DNA from: Bog-473 sp963764305
GTDB lineage: Bacteria > Actinomycetota > Acidimicrobiia > Acidimicrobiales > RAAP-2
NCBI GenBank assembly: GCA_963764305.1
Contig: CAVXSD010000010.1
Location: 1,060,233 to 1,124,232 of the forward strand
Direction: 5' to 3'
DNA: 64,000 nt
Below the pieces are notes generated by a model that was not told where the DNA came from, did not search any database, and saw only the letters and a program-made list of their open reading frames with translations. Below are positions 18,261-26,839 of the stretch, one piece after another. How positions within the stretch are numbered: the stretch's first letter is position 1; every line of letters starts with the position of its first letter. The translations under genes were made by a program, and so were the position numbers.

Positions 18261-19621
18261 GCGTCACCCTCGAGCGCTCCCTCCGGCCGCTGTCGGGCTG
18301 GGGGAGGACCGCACCCACCACCGCCCTGGTCTGCCGTCCGGCGGACGCGACCACCGTTCTGGCCTCGTTCGGCGCGCACTCCGGTGGTGTCATCGCCCGG
18401 GGCCTGGGGCGGAGCTACGGCGACGCCGCGCAGTGCACGGGCGGGCTCACCCTCGACACGGCAGGGCTCAGCCACATCGGCGAGCTGGACGAGGCGGCGC
18501 GAACGATCGAGGTCGGCGGGGGCGTGAGCCTGCATGACCTGATGCGGCATCTCATCCCCGCGGGCTGGTTCGTAACGGTGACGCCCGGAACCCGCTACGT
18601 CTCAGTCGGCGGTGCCATAGCCGCAGACGTCCACGGAAAGAACCATCATCGCGATGGCAGCTTCGCTAGGCACGTCGTGGAGATGACCCTCGTCACGCCG
18701 AGTGGCGTGATCACCGTCTCCCCTGATCGAGACCCCGAGCTGTTCTGGGCCACAGCCGGTGGTATGGGCCTCACCGGTGTCGTGGTCAGCGCCATCCTGC
18801 GGCTGATTCCGATCGAGACGTCGTGGATGCAGGTGGACTCCCAGCGGTTCACCCGGCTCGATGACCTGATGTCGACCATGCACGCAACCGACGTCCGCCA
18901 TCGTTACAGTGTCGCCTGGCTCGACTGTGTCGGGCACCGAAACGGTCGCTATCGGTCTGTTCTCACGCGTGGAGACCACGCGCCTTCTGGCACTATTCCG
19001 GACCGGCTGCGCGAGCGCAGTCGGGAAGTTCCGAGCGGTCCGAGGTTCCGTGTACCCGGGCCGCCGCCTGGCCGGCTCGTGAATCGGCTGTCGGTGCGCG
19101 CGTTGAACGAAGCATGGTTCAGGGCCTCCCTGGAGTCCCAGGGATCGTTCCGCCCACTGGAAGCGTTCTTTCACCCGCTCGATGGCGTCGGTCGGTGGAA
19201 CCTCCTGTACGGACCGCAAGGTTTCGTGCAGTACCAGTTCGCTGTGCCTCCCACGCGGGCCGATGTTATCGAAGACGCCGTCAAAACGATCGCATCGTCA
19301 GGGATCCCCTCCTTCCTTGCTGTGTTGAAGCGCTTCGGACCGGGAACGCCGGGCCCACTCTCGTTCAGCCAAGAAGGCTGGACGCTCGCGTTGGACTTCC
19401 CGCTTGGTCCGGCCGGCTTGTCGGGCTTGCTGGACAGCCTCGATGTCGCCGTCACTCATGCAGGCGGCCGCGTCTACCTCGCCAAGGACGCACGAATGCG
19501 ACCGGACCTGCTGTCCGCCATGTATCCGGGGCTGCCGGACTTCAAGGCGACGTGCCGCCGCGTCGACCCCGAAGGCTTACTTGCCTCCGACCTCTCACGT
19601 CGACTGGGTATCTCGCCGTGA
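18257..19621 (+). CDS. dprE1: DprE1, decaprenylphospho-ribose 2'-oxidase (FAD)
   Basis: 454 residues from ATG 18257 (ATGA overlap). The FAD domain has VIARGLGRSYGDAAQ, PGTRYVSVGGAIAADVHGKN and FWATAGGMGLTGVVVSA. The substrate domain has FHPLDGVGRWNLLYGPQGF and VYLAKDAR with the active-site Lys (410). DprE1 oxidises the C2 hydroxyl of decaprenylphospho-ribose, and DprE2 then reduces it to the arabinose form. The residue matching mycobacterial Cys387, the covalent target of benzothiazinones, lies in GWTLALDFP and is Ala378 here. Length and all motifs match the mycobacterial enzyme closely. Confidence 0.95.
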   Translation: MSVTLERSLRPLSGWGRTAPTTALVCRPADATTVLASFGAHSGGVIARGLGRSYGDAAQCTGGLTLDTAGLSHIGELDEAARTIEVGGGVSLHDLMRHLIPAGWFVTVTPGTRYVSVGGAIAADVHGKNHHRDGSFARHVVEMTLVTPSGVITVSPDRDPELFWATAGGMGLTGVVVSAILRLIPIETSWMQVDSQRFTRLDDLMSTMHATDVRHRYSVAWLDCVGHRNGRYRSVLTRGDHAPSGTIPDRLRERSREVPSGPRFRVPGPPPGRLVNRLSVRALNEAWFRASLESQGSFRPLEAFFHPLDGVGRWNLLYGPQGFVQYQFAVPPTRADVIEDAVKTIASSGIPSFLAVLKRFGPGTPGPLSFSQEGWTLALDFPLGPAGLSGLLDSLDVAVTHAGGRVYLAKDARMRPDLLSAMYPGLPDFKATCRRVDPEGLLASDLSRRLGISP

Positions 19622-20379
19622 TCGATGCCTTCGGTCACCCTCAATCGGTCGTCGTGCTCGGCGGGACGTCGGATATCGCCCGAGAGCTGGTTGGCCGGCT
19701 CGTCGCGGACCGCGGGAGATCCATCGTCCTCGCAGGACGGAACCTTGTTGCACTCCAGCAGGTGGCGGAAGACCTCCGCCGCAGTGTGGCGCGGGTGGAG
19801 ACGGTGACGTTCGACGCCGGAATTCTCGACGACGTCGACAAGACGGTGATGCGGTGCTTCGAGGCGGCAGCCGAGGCGGTCGACGTGGTCATCGTCGCCG
19901 TGGGAGAGCTCGGGTCCCAGGAAGTGGACGAGGTCGACCCTGACCGGATCGCACGCATGATCACGGTCAACCTCACCTGGCCAGCTGCGGCGCTCTCGGC
20001 GGTGGCGGCCCAGTTGCAACGGCAGGGCCATGGGCGAATTGTCGTCCTGTCCTCCGTGGCCGGATTCCGTATCCGGCGCTCCAACTTCGTCTACGGCTCC
20101 GCGAAGGCGGGTCTCGACAGCTTTGCGACAGGCCTGGGCGAATCCCTGCGCGGAACCGGCGTGTCCGTCCACATCGTCCGACCGGGGTTCGTGCATACCA
20201 AAATGACCGAAGGTAGGTCTCCTGCACCGTTCGCCGTCGAGGCTCCGCGGGTGGCGTCGGACATCGTGCGCGGCCTCGAACGTGACGAGACCGTGATCTG
20301 GTCGCCGAGCCTTCTCCGGTGGGTGTTCTGGGCTCTGCGCCTGCTTCCACGAGCCCTGTGGCGCCGAATGCCAGGCTGA
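19618..20379 (+). CDS. dprE2: DprE2, decaprenylphospho-2-keto-arabinose reductase (SDR)
   Basis: 253 residues from GTG 19618 (GTGA overlap with dprE1); the mycobacterial protein is of the same length. It is a short-chain dehydrogenase: cofactor loop VVLGGTSDIARELVGRL, VDVVIVAVGELGSQ, the catalytic Ser in VVLSSVAGFRI, and Tyr/Lys in YGSAKAGLDSF. The C-terminal hydrophobic helix (WVFWALRLLPRALWRRM) would hold it at the membrane. It reduces the DprE1 product to decaprenyl-phospho-arabinose, the arabinose donor for cell-wall arabinan. It is the last gene of the overlapping run; a 123-base gap follows. Confidence 0.94.
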   Translation: MIDAFGHPQSVVVLGGTSDIARELVGRLVADRGRSIVLAGRNLVALQQVAEDLRRSVARVETVTFDAGILDDVDKTVMRCFEAAAEAVDVVIVAVGELGSQEVDEVDPDRIARMITVNLTWPAAALSAVAAQLQRQGHGRIVVLSSVAGFRIRRSNFVYGSAKAGLDSFATGLGESLRGTGVSVHIVRPGFVHTKMTEGRSPAPFAVEAPRVASDIVRGLERDETVIWSPSLLRWVFWALRLLPRALWRRMPG

Positions 20380-20502
20380 TGGAGGTCAGCCGTCCCCCGA
20401 GAGAGCGCCGCGTCAGGAGAGTCCGACCGCAATGCGATTTGATGAGGGGGACCCAAGTGTCCCGCTGTCTCGGGGCATCGTTCGACAACGAGGAGAGTCG
20501 AC

Positions 20503-21792
20503 GTGTCACAGCGAACAAGGCCAGTTAAGGCAAAACGAGGTCCGTCAGGCGCCCGCCGACCCGCCCGACGCCGGCGGCGTGTCCGCTTCGATGCCCCACC
20601 GCCGCGGGCTCTGGCCCTCTCGGGGTGGGCGCTCTTACCCTTGCGTGCCTTCCTGGGCTTCACGTTCTGCTTCGCCGGGCTCCAGAAGCTGGCCAATCCG
20701 AACTTCTTCAACGCGAACAGCCCCTCGAGCATCCAGGCCCAGCTCATCGCATCCATCCGGATCAGCCCGTTGCACGAGTTGCTCGGACACCTTCTGCGCT
20801 TCGCCGTCCCGATCGGAATCGTGATCGCCCTGGCCGAAGTGGCGGTAGGTCTGGGAACGATCCTGGGGTTGTGGACGCGAGTCGCCGCAGCCGGCGGGAT
20901 GGTCCTCGCGTTCACGCTCTTCCTCACGGTGAGCTTCCACTCGTCTCCCTACTACACAGGAGCCGACATCGTCTTCGTCTTCGCCTGGATCCCGCTTGTC
21001 CTCGCCGGGTCGGGCGGCGTGCTCTCGCTCGACGGGGTGATCGCCGGACGCGTCGCAGGGGAGCACGACCTCGGGCCGCCGACCGTCGTCCCCGTCCGCT
21101 TCGCGCTCGTCCAGGAGGTATGCGGCCACTACGAGAACGACTCCTGTACTGCAAAGGATGGACGTCCCTGCGACGTCCGCGGCTGTCCCTTCCTCTCGGC
21201 CGACCCGGCGGGACATGGCAGCACCGTTTCGGAGAGAGGTCTCGACGCGGTCGATCGCCGGACCCTCGTGCTCGGGGGCGCCGCGGCGGTCGCGGCGGCC
21301 GTCGCCGGCGGCGTGGTCGCCGGAACGGCGGCCGGGCTCGGACGGGCCGTGGGCGGCGCAAAGAGCCCTGAGAGCCAGAGCGTCTCGCTTGCCCCCCCTC
21401 GTCCGGGTGCGTCCGGAGCTGCGGGCTCTGGCCCAACGACGACTGCTCCTCGGTCGGTGGCTCCGAGCACGACGGCACCGGCGGGGACTCGGATTGGCCG
21501 GGCCAGCCAGGTGCCGGTAGGTGGGGCTGCATCTTTCACCGATCCGAAGACGGGTGACCCTGGTCTCGTTCTTCAACCGGCAAAGGGCCGCTTCGTTGCC
21601 TACGACGCCGTCTGCCCCCATGCCGGGTGCACCGTCGGCTATTCCTCCGCCGCCAATCTCATCGTGTGTCCGTGTCACGGCTCCGAGTTCGACCCAAGCA
21701 CCGGCGCCGTCCTGAGCCCTCCGGCGCCGCATGGCCTGAGCGCGATCCAGGTGGCCGTCGACGCCAGCGGGGAGCTCGTCGTCGACGGTTGA
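20503..21792 (+). CDS. DoxX (TQO-type) membrane domain fused to a Rieske 2Fe-2S domain
   Basis: 429 residues from GTG 20503, with GAGGAGAG seven bases ahead. Residues 35-190 form a four-helix DoxD/DoxX quinone-type domain (LPLRAFLGFTFCFAGLQKLA, PIGIVIALAEVAVGLGTILG, SSPYYTGADIVFVFAWIPLV). A Cys-bearing loop (QEVCGHYENDSCTAKDG, CDVRGCPF) follows, then another helix (LVLGGAAAVAAAVAGGVVAG) preceded by DRRT, which resembles a Tat-like anchor. A Ser/Thr/Pro linker leads to the Rieske site CPHAGCTVGYSSA and CPCHGSEFDPSTG. The whole would pass electrons between quinone and an outside partner. It lies 123 bases after dprE2 and may belong to the same transcript. Confidence 0.88.
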   Translation: MSQRTRPVKAKRGPSGARRPARRRRRVRFDAPPPRALALSGWALLPLRAFLGFTFCFAGLQKLANPNFFNANSPSSIQAQLIASIRISPLHELLGHLLRFAVPIGIVIALAEVAVGLGTILGLWTRVAAAGGMVLAFTLFLTVSFHSSPYYTGADIVFVFAWIPLVLAGSGGVLSLDGVIAGRVAGEHDLGPPTVVPVRFALVQEVCGHYENDSCTAKDGRPCDVRGCPFLSADPAGHGSTVSERGLDAVDRRTLVLGGAAAVAAAVAGGVVAGTAAGLGRAVGGAKSPESQSVSLAPPRPGASGAAGSGPTTTAPRSVAPSTTAPAGTRIGRASQVPVGGAASFTDPKTGDPGLVLQPAKGRFVAYDAVCPHAGCTVGYSSAANLIVCPCHGSEFDPSTGAVLSPPAPHGLSAIQVAVDASGELVVDG

Positions 21793-22404
21793 GGGGCTCA
21801 AACGAACGCGCACCCTTGAAGAACCGAAAGGCAAGCCCTGTCGTCTGCGCCGCCCTGTTGCACGGCGAGCAGTCGAAGGATGAGGGTGGGCATCGACTCA
21901 TACGTGACGAAGGTCGCAATGCAGAACTCTCACGCGGAGACCGAGGACCAGCTTCATCCACCGCGTGAGGTTTCTCGATGGAGCTGGCCCGGTGACGACG
22001 AGGGAGCTTGAGACTGGGACTCCGACGACCTCTTCGCCGGAAGGCCCCACGCTGAGTATCTGGGTGCTCACATCTCCGGGTCAAAGCTGGTAGAGATTCC
22101 CGGCGCCGACACGAACTCAAGGGCGTACATGGAACCTGGGCGCTCTTCGCTGTGGCCAACTGAAGATCGCTTACCGCACCGATCCCGATCGACCCAGTGC
22201 CCGACAACCGCATGGAGCTTCACCGTCTCACCTGAGGTCGTGGGTATCCCCGGTCGTTCGATCAACTCGATCGATGTGTCCGCGATGGCTGAAACCAACT
22301 GACTCCGTTAGCTCCACGGGTTTCGTAAGGCGCATCCCAGTGCCCTTCCTGCTGGGTTTCGGCCACAGGTCTGTCACTGCTGGTCGGAGATTACCCTGGC
22401 CGAA
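21793..22404. other. 612-base gap with a possible hydrolase remnant
   Basis: No intact gene. Around 22040-22100 a plus frame reads GRPHAEYLGAHISGSKLVEI then PGAD. This resembles the end of the alpha/beta-hydrolase part of hydrolase-adenylate cyclase fusion proteins, but nothing on either side supports a gene. I see no RNA or repeats. Confidence 0.4.
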
Positions 22405-23106
22405 GTGAAGGACCACGGGCCCTTGTTGGCGGCCGGCAGAGACGCAGACATCTTCGAATACGGCCCTGGACTGGTGCTTCGGCGCTCCCGGGAGGGACAT
22501 TCGATGTCGGGAGAAGCTCGAGTCATGCAGTACGTCCGTGCCCAGGGGTTCCCAGTGCCCGCCGTGAAGGAAGTGAGCGACGACGGCCTCACCATGGTCA
22601 TGGAACGCATCGAAGGCGCCGACATGGTGGCGATGATGTCCAAGCGCCCATGGGCGATCCCTCGCGTGGGGCGGGTGCTGGCCGATCTCCATCGTCGGCT
22701 TCATGAACTGGCGGCTCCGGACTGGTTGCACGACGCCCCCGTCGGTCGTGGAGATCGTGTCCTCCACCTCGATTTACATCCACAGAACGTGATGATGAGT
22801 CCACGAGGTCCGGTTGTCATCGACTGGACCGGTGCTTGCCGAGGTGATCCCGCCGTCGATGTGGCGCTCGCTTGGGTCCTCATGGCGGCAGGCGAGGTGC
22901 CGACCGGTCGGTTCATCGGCATTGTCCTCGGTCGTGCTCGCGCGGTCTTGGTGAAGAGCTTTGTTGACTCCTTCGATGTAGATGTAGTGAGGCAACGTCT
23001 TCGTGACGTGGTGGCATGGAAGGTGTTGGATCCCCACATGTCCGTTGCCGAGCAAGCCCGCATGTGGGAGGTGGTGGAGGAGGCTGGCGGTGGGGCTCCC
23101 GCCTAG
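22405..23106 (+). CDS. Aminoglycoside phosphotransferase-like (APH/choline kinase fold) protein
   Basis: About 233 residues from GTG 22405; the exact start is uncertain. The protein-kinase-like fold is visible: LAAGRDADIFEYGPGLVLRR (nucleotide loop and Lys/Arg region), SGEARVMQYVRAQGFPVPAV, the catalytic loop VLHLDLHPQNVMMSPRGP (HxDxxxxN), and the metal site VVIDWTGACRGDPAVDVALA. Such proteins phosphorylate small hydroxylated compounds; members are found in resistance and in metabolism. Nothing nearby fixes the substrate. The protein is shorter than classical APH enzymes (about 260-270 residues). Confidence 0.85.
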   Translation: MKDHGPLLAAGRDADIFEYGPGLVLRRSREGHSMSGEARVMQYVRAQGFPVPAVKEVSDDGLTMVMERIEGADMVAMMSKRPWAIPRVGRVLADLHRRLHELAAPDWLHDAPVGRGDRVLHLDLHPQNVMMSPRGPVVIDWTGACRGDPAVDVALAWVLMAAGEVPTGRFIGIVLGRARAVLVKSFVDSFDVDVVRQRLRDVVAWKVLDPHMSVAEQARMWEVVEEAGGGAPA

Positions 23107-23223
23107 ACGTCCCACGGCTTGAAAAGTTAGGCAGCCTTTGCGTATTCGGTCTCTGGACGATACCCCCAGGCGATCGATTCGTCGTAGGCGACATGGTGGG
23201 CGAGGCAGCTGTGGAGACCTGGC

Positions 23224-23862
23224 TCACCGTTCCCCACTCCCAGCGCCGCCTGCGCTCATGAAGGGTCTCCGAGTCCCAGCCGGCTCAAAGACCGCAGCGC
23301 CCGCAGTCACGACGCCGACGGACAGCAAGATGGACCCGACGGCGTCGATTGGCGTGTGCCACAGCGCGCCGACCACGGCCAGCCACATCAGCAGAGTCCA
23401 GGCAACGCCGAGCACGAACGTTACAACGCGCGCCCGCTTCCCGAGCACCGGGTAGAGCGCCAGCCACATGGAAAGCGCTATCGCGCTGACCGCGGTGACG
23501 TGCCCGGAGGGGAAGGTGAGCTCGTCATTGTAGGTCCGCTGAACCAGCGGCTTGGCGACGTCCTCGCTGATGAGTAGTGCCGCAGCAGCAATCACTGTGT
23601 AGACAGCCACACGAAAATATGCTCGTCTGACCACGCCGAGGGTAAAGGATACGACGAGGACGGCGCCAATGGCCGGGGCGCCGAGGAGTTCGACGAGATC
23701 GGCCCAGGATCTTACGGCAGAAGGAGGCCCCAGCCATGCGAGAACAGGGTCTTCGAACGCGTACGGTGAACGGCCATGCGCCACGGCCCAGGCCAAAACC
23801 GCGGTTGCGAGAAGGCACAGAACCGCGATGACCTTGAGCCTGGTGCGCAGCACGAAGAGCAA
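23224..23862 (-). CDS. PAP2-superfamily membrane phosphatase, degenerate active site
   Basis: 212 residues from ATG 23862. Five to six helices carry the PAP2 layout. Motif 1 begins at VAKPLVQRTYNDEL, motif 2 is the clear FPSGHVTAVSAIAL, and motif 3 is VVGALWHTPIDAVG, with the catalytic His and Asp. The usual Ser-Arg before motif 3 is replaced by Gly-Ala, and motif 1 lacks the full KxxxxxxRP, so activity may be altered. Typical substrates are undecaprenyl pyrophosphate or phosphatidate at the outer face of the membrane. Confidence 0.85.
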   Translation of the reverse strand: MLFVLRTRLKVIAVLCLLATAVLAWAVAHGRSPYAFEDPVLAWLGPPSAVRSWADLVELLGAPAIGAVLVVSFTLGVVRRAYFRVAVYTVIAAAALLISEDVAKPLVQRTYNDELTFPSGHVTAVSAIALSMWLALYPVLGKRARVVTFVLGVAWTLLMWLAVVGALWHTPIDAVGSILLSVGVVTAGAAVFEPAGTRRPFMSAGGAGSGER

Positions 23863-24270
23863 ACTACGTGGCGCACGAGAGGATGTGGTGTCGTGTCAAG
23901 TGGACGAGCCCTCGGTGGGCAATACTGGACACGGCTGGCTCCTTCCCCCCGTATGTCGGCTCCGTTCACCGCACGTGTGAATGATCCACCAAGATGCGAT
24001 TACTGGAGGAGCCGGCCGATCCCTATTGAATAGGGGGTTCCGGGCTCAAATGATGCAGTCAATGATCGTCTCGGACGGGGAAGCTGCAGGAGGGTGAGGG
24101 CGAACTCGCTTGGCCACCGGAAGTCAGCACATCATCTTCAGCACGTTCCGAATGACGACATCCGCTTGTGAATGGCCCGGTTTCAGAGGCCGCACAACGG
24201 GAGGCATCCGTCATTGGCATTTGGGCACCCTCACAGCGCTTCGATAGCAGCGGATTCGTAGACTCCATCG
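23863..24270. other. 408-base gap
   Basis: Divergent space between the PAP2 gene (minus) and the kinase gene (plus). No coding frame with family resemblance and no convincing promoter or hairpin was seen. Confidence 0.4.
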
Positions 24271-24801
24271 ATGGATCGCGAGATCGTTTTCGTCTCGGGC
24301 GCCCCTGGGTCCGGGAAGACCACTCTTGCCGGGAGGCTGGCGGAAGCCCTTCAGATGAATCTCATTGGAAAGGATCTCATCAAGGAGACCCTCTGGGATG
24401 TTTTGGGTCCACCGAGCGGGGACCTCGAGTGGTCCCGACGGCTGGGCGCAGCTGCGATGGAGGTCATGTGGACACTTGCCGCTCAGAGCGGGCGGGCTGT
24501 TCTCGAGGCCAACTTTCGTCCACATAGTGATTACGAGAAGGCCAAGTTGTCAGAGCTTTCCGCCAAGTTGGTCGAGGTGTATTGCTCATGCCCTCCCGAT
24601 GTCGCCCGAGAGCGCTATGAGCGACGCGCAGCCCAGAAGGTTCACCATCCGGCTCACGTGACTCCGACACTGGACTCGGTGCTTCTCGCAGAGTTCGATC
24701 AGCCCATCGGACTTGGCAGGCTGGTGGTGGTAAATACGACACTCACCGTCAATGTCCAGGTACTGGCAAAGACCGTCTTGGCCGAGCTGGCCGATCCGTG
24801 A
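24271..24801 (+). CDS. P-loop small-molecule kinase (AAA_33 / zeta-like fold)
   Basis: 176 residues from ATG 24271. The N-terminus has the Walker A loop FVSGAPGSGKTTLAGRLAEA, followed by LIGKDLIKETLWDVLG and a lid with ARERYERRAAQKVHHPAH. The size and layout fit the AAA_33 kinases (chloramphenicol phosphotransferase, gluconate-kinase-like and zeta-toxin-like proteins). The conserved Asp after beta-2 is in IGKDLIKE. The true substrate cannot be told from sequence. It stands alone. Confidence 0.82.
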   Translation: MDREIVFVSGAPGSGKTTLAGRLAEALQMNLIGKDLIKETLWDVLGPPSGDLEWSRRLGAAAMEVMWTLAAQSGRAVLEANFRPHSDYEKAKLSELSAKLVEVYCSCPPDVARERYERRAAQKVHHPAHVTPTLDSVLLAEFDQPIGLGRLVVVNTTLTVNVQVLAKTVLAELADP

Positions 24802-25029
24802 AACTGGAGTCTGCCGCTTGATGTTCCATGAGGGAACTCGATGGAGCCGCCGCTGTGCCGGCGACATTGTGAGGAACCCTTGTGATCGACATGTTGCGGG
24901 CCCTTGAGGATGAATCGAATGCTTGCCAATCATCCCTTAGTCGGTCGGCATCGGCCAGCGGTGGTGAGGACTGCTCGGCCATCTACCTGTAAGGGACAGC
25001 AATGGTTCGCTACTGACGGGGACTGCCGA

Positions 25030-25509
25030 CTACCGACCTTCGCCCCCGAGGGCTGAATGCATTTCCAAATCCCAGTCCTCGACCCCAAGGGTCCGAAGCT
25101 GTCGCTCGGCAATACGCCATCCCTCGGGAAGGCGGACGACCGAGTCGTGGTAGTAGCCCCAAAGGCGAGGCGTGCCCCCATCGGTCCGTTGGTGCCAGGC
25201 GTAGACGGATGTGCGCACGGACGCATGATCGAGGTCCTCGAACGTCACCAGGACGTTGGCGTTGTGGTGGCTTGTTGCGGCAAAACCGCTGCCGGGATGT
25301 CCAAACATCTGCCGGAGACGAGACCTGGAGCGCACACGCATGGCGACGCCCGGTCCGTAGTCGACCACACAGTCCTCCGTGAACAGTTCAACGACCTCGT
25401 CGTACAGCCTGTGATCGACGCAGTACGAGTAGCGGTGGACAAGATCGATGATCTGGTCCTTGTCGATCAGTTGCCGAACCGCCGCCTGGTCCGTGTCCAT
25501 CTCATCCAT
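25030..25509 (-). CDS. SnoaL-like / NTF2-fold protein
   Basis: 159 residues from ATG 25509. The opening QLIDKDQIIDLVHRYSYCVD, followed by YDEVVELFTEDCVVDYGPG and FAATSHHNANVLVTFEDLDH, is typical of the SnoaL_4 nuclear-transport-factor-2 fold, with YYHDSVVRLPEGWRIAERQL at the end. Members include hydroxysteroid isomerase-like, dehydratase and cyclase enzymes. No partner gene is nearby, so the reaction is unknown. Confidence 0.87.
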   Translation of the reverse strand: MDEMDTDQAAVRQLIDKDQIIDLVHRYSYCVDHRLYDEVVELFTEDCVVDYGPGVAMRVRSRSRLRQMFGHPGSGFAATSHHNANVLVTFEDLDHASVRTSVYAWHQRTDGGTPRLWGYYHDSVVRLPEGWRIAERQLRTLGVEDWDLEMHSALGGEGR

Positions 25510-25846
25510 GACCTACGCCCCGAGATTGGTGCTCATCAATGCTCGTACGGTAGTCCAAGCATTGGACGGACCGGTACAGCAAGAAGTCCGGGGGCCGTGC
25601 ACATCCGATGGCACCTACGTCCGCATGGCTGTGTCGCCCACCCGAAGGATGAAATGCTGGCGTAGCTCATGTGTCGCCTACCGAACCGAGCGGCTCTACG
25701 GCCGGCGTACGGCCGGAGCCTGCCGATCCCGGGCGGTTCTGAATATCCCATCACCGCCGGGTGTGGGAGCGGTTGTTCGCCGGAAGAACCTGTCAGTCAT
25801 CGGAGATCACGTGGCTCGATGCGCATGTTGTCCAACGGGCAGTGGG
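25510..25846. other. 337-base gap
   Basis: Separates the SnoaL-like gene and the GHMP kinase (both minus). No supported gene, hairpin or repeat. Confidence 0.4.
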
Positions 25847-26839
25847 CTAGAGGGCACGCCGGACCTCGAGTCCGACGGGGCCGACTTGGATGGGGAGCAC
25901 CCGGTAACGCTCGTCCAAATCGGTGACGCGATCCTCAAGTGCCTCTTTGGTCTCCCAGTTGGCGCTCAAGATCGTGACCGAGCCACCATCTCCCCCGGCC
26001 CCATTGACCTTCCACCCGACCGCGCCACGCGCCGCTGCGAACTCAATCACCCGTCGCGCGTCCACCCCCACAATCCCAGGATGGAGGGAACCCTGAGCCT
26101 CGGTGTTGGCGATCATCGCCTGACCGAACGCGTCGAGATCCCGGGCATGCAAAGCGTCGCGAGCCGCTACCGCCGCATCTCGCAACCGCGAGAACGCCCC
26201 TGACCCGCGACGCGCCACATCCTCGATCACCTGACGATGCACGGCCGAGGAGTCGTGGGCGCGACCAAGGAAGACCAGCGTTAGCCGGGAGCTGAGATCC
26301 TCCCAGGTCGGAAGTGGGTACACGCTGGCCTCGGGGTATGTCTCGATTTCGAGGTAATTGATCCCGCCGAACGCCGCGCTCAACTGGTCCTGGATCCCGC
26401 TCTGGACACCGAGGATGTCTACTTCGATTCGATGCGCTGCGTAGGCGATGTCGCGCGGCGAGCGTTGCTCCAGGCGCAAGGCCGCCAATCCGCCTAGCAG
26501 AGCAACCGCTACCGCCGCCGACGTACCGGCGCCACAACCAGCCGGGACCGCGGAACGAACACTGACTTCCACGGCGAGGCCCCTTGGGGGTGGGAACGCG
26601 TCGATGGCGGCTTCCAGCAGCGGGTGGCGGGCGACCCGGGGCGCCCTCGGGACGATGGAGTACCGGTCGCCGAAGGTCGCAACGTCGAGCACAACATGGT
26701 CCGTGCCTTCCGTCGTGCGGATCGAAACCTCCACTCCTGGCGTCACTGCGATGTTCAAGATCCGTCCCGGCCCCCCAAACCAAGTGTCGGTCCACCCACC
26801 GATGTCGCAGATCCGGACGGGAGCCGATATTTCGATCAC
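25847..26839 (-). CDS. GHMP-family sugar kinase
   Basis: 330 residues from ATG 26839. It begins SAPVRICDIGGWTDTWF, the substrate-binding start seen in heptose-7-phosphate and fucose/arabinose-type kinases. The GHMP ATP loop is VPAGCGAGTSAAVAVALLGG, GVQSGIQDQLSAAFGGINYL holds the catalytic Asp region, and the third motif is VNGAGGDGGSVTIL. It should phosphorylate a sugar (possibly D-glycero-D-manno-heptose phosphate or a related hexose) in the cytosol. No isomerase or nucleotidyltransferase is adjacent, so the sugar is unknown. Confidence 0.9.
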   Translation of the reverse strand: MIEISAPVRICDIGGWTDTWFGGPGRILNIAVTPGVEVSIRTTEGTDHVVLDVATFGDRYSIVPRAPRVARHPLLEAAIDAFPPPRGLAVEVSVRSAVPAGCGAGTSAAVAVALLGGLAALRLEQRSPRDIAYAAHRIEVDILGVQSGIQDQLSAAFGGINYLEIETYPEASVYPLPTWEDLSSRLTLVFLGRAHDSSAVHRQVIEDVARRGSGAFSRLRDAAVAARDALHARDLDAFGQAMIANTEAQGSLHPGIVGVDARRVIEFAAARGAVGWKVNGAGGDGGSVTILSANWETKEALEDRVTDLDERYRVLPIQVGPVGLEVRRAL

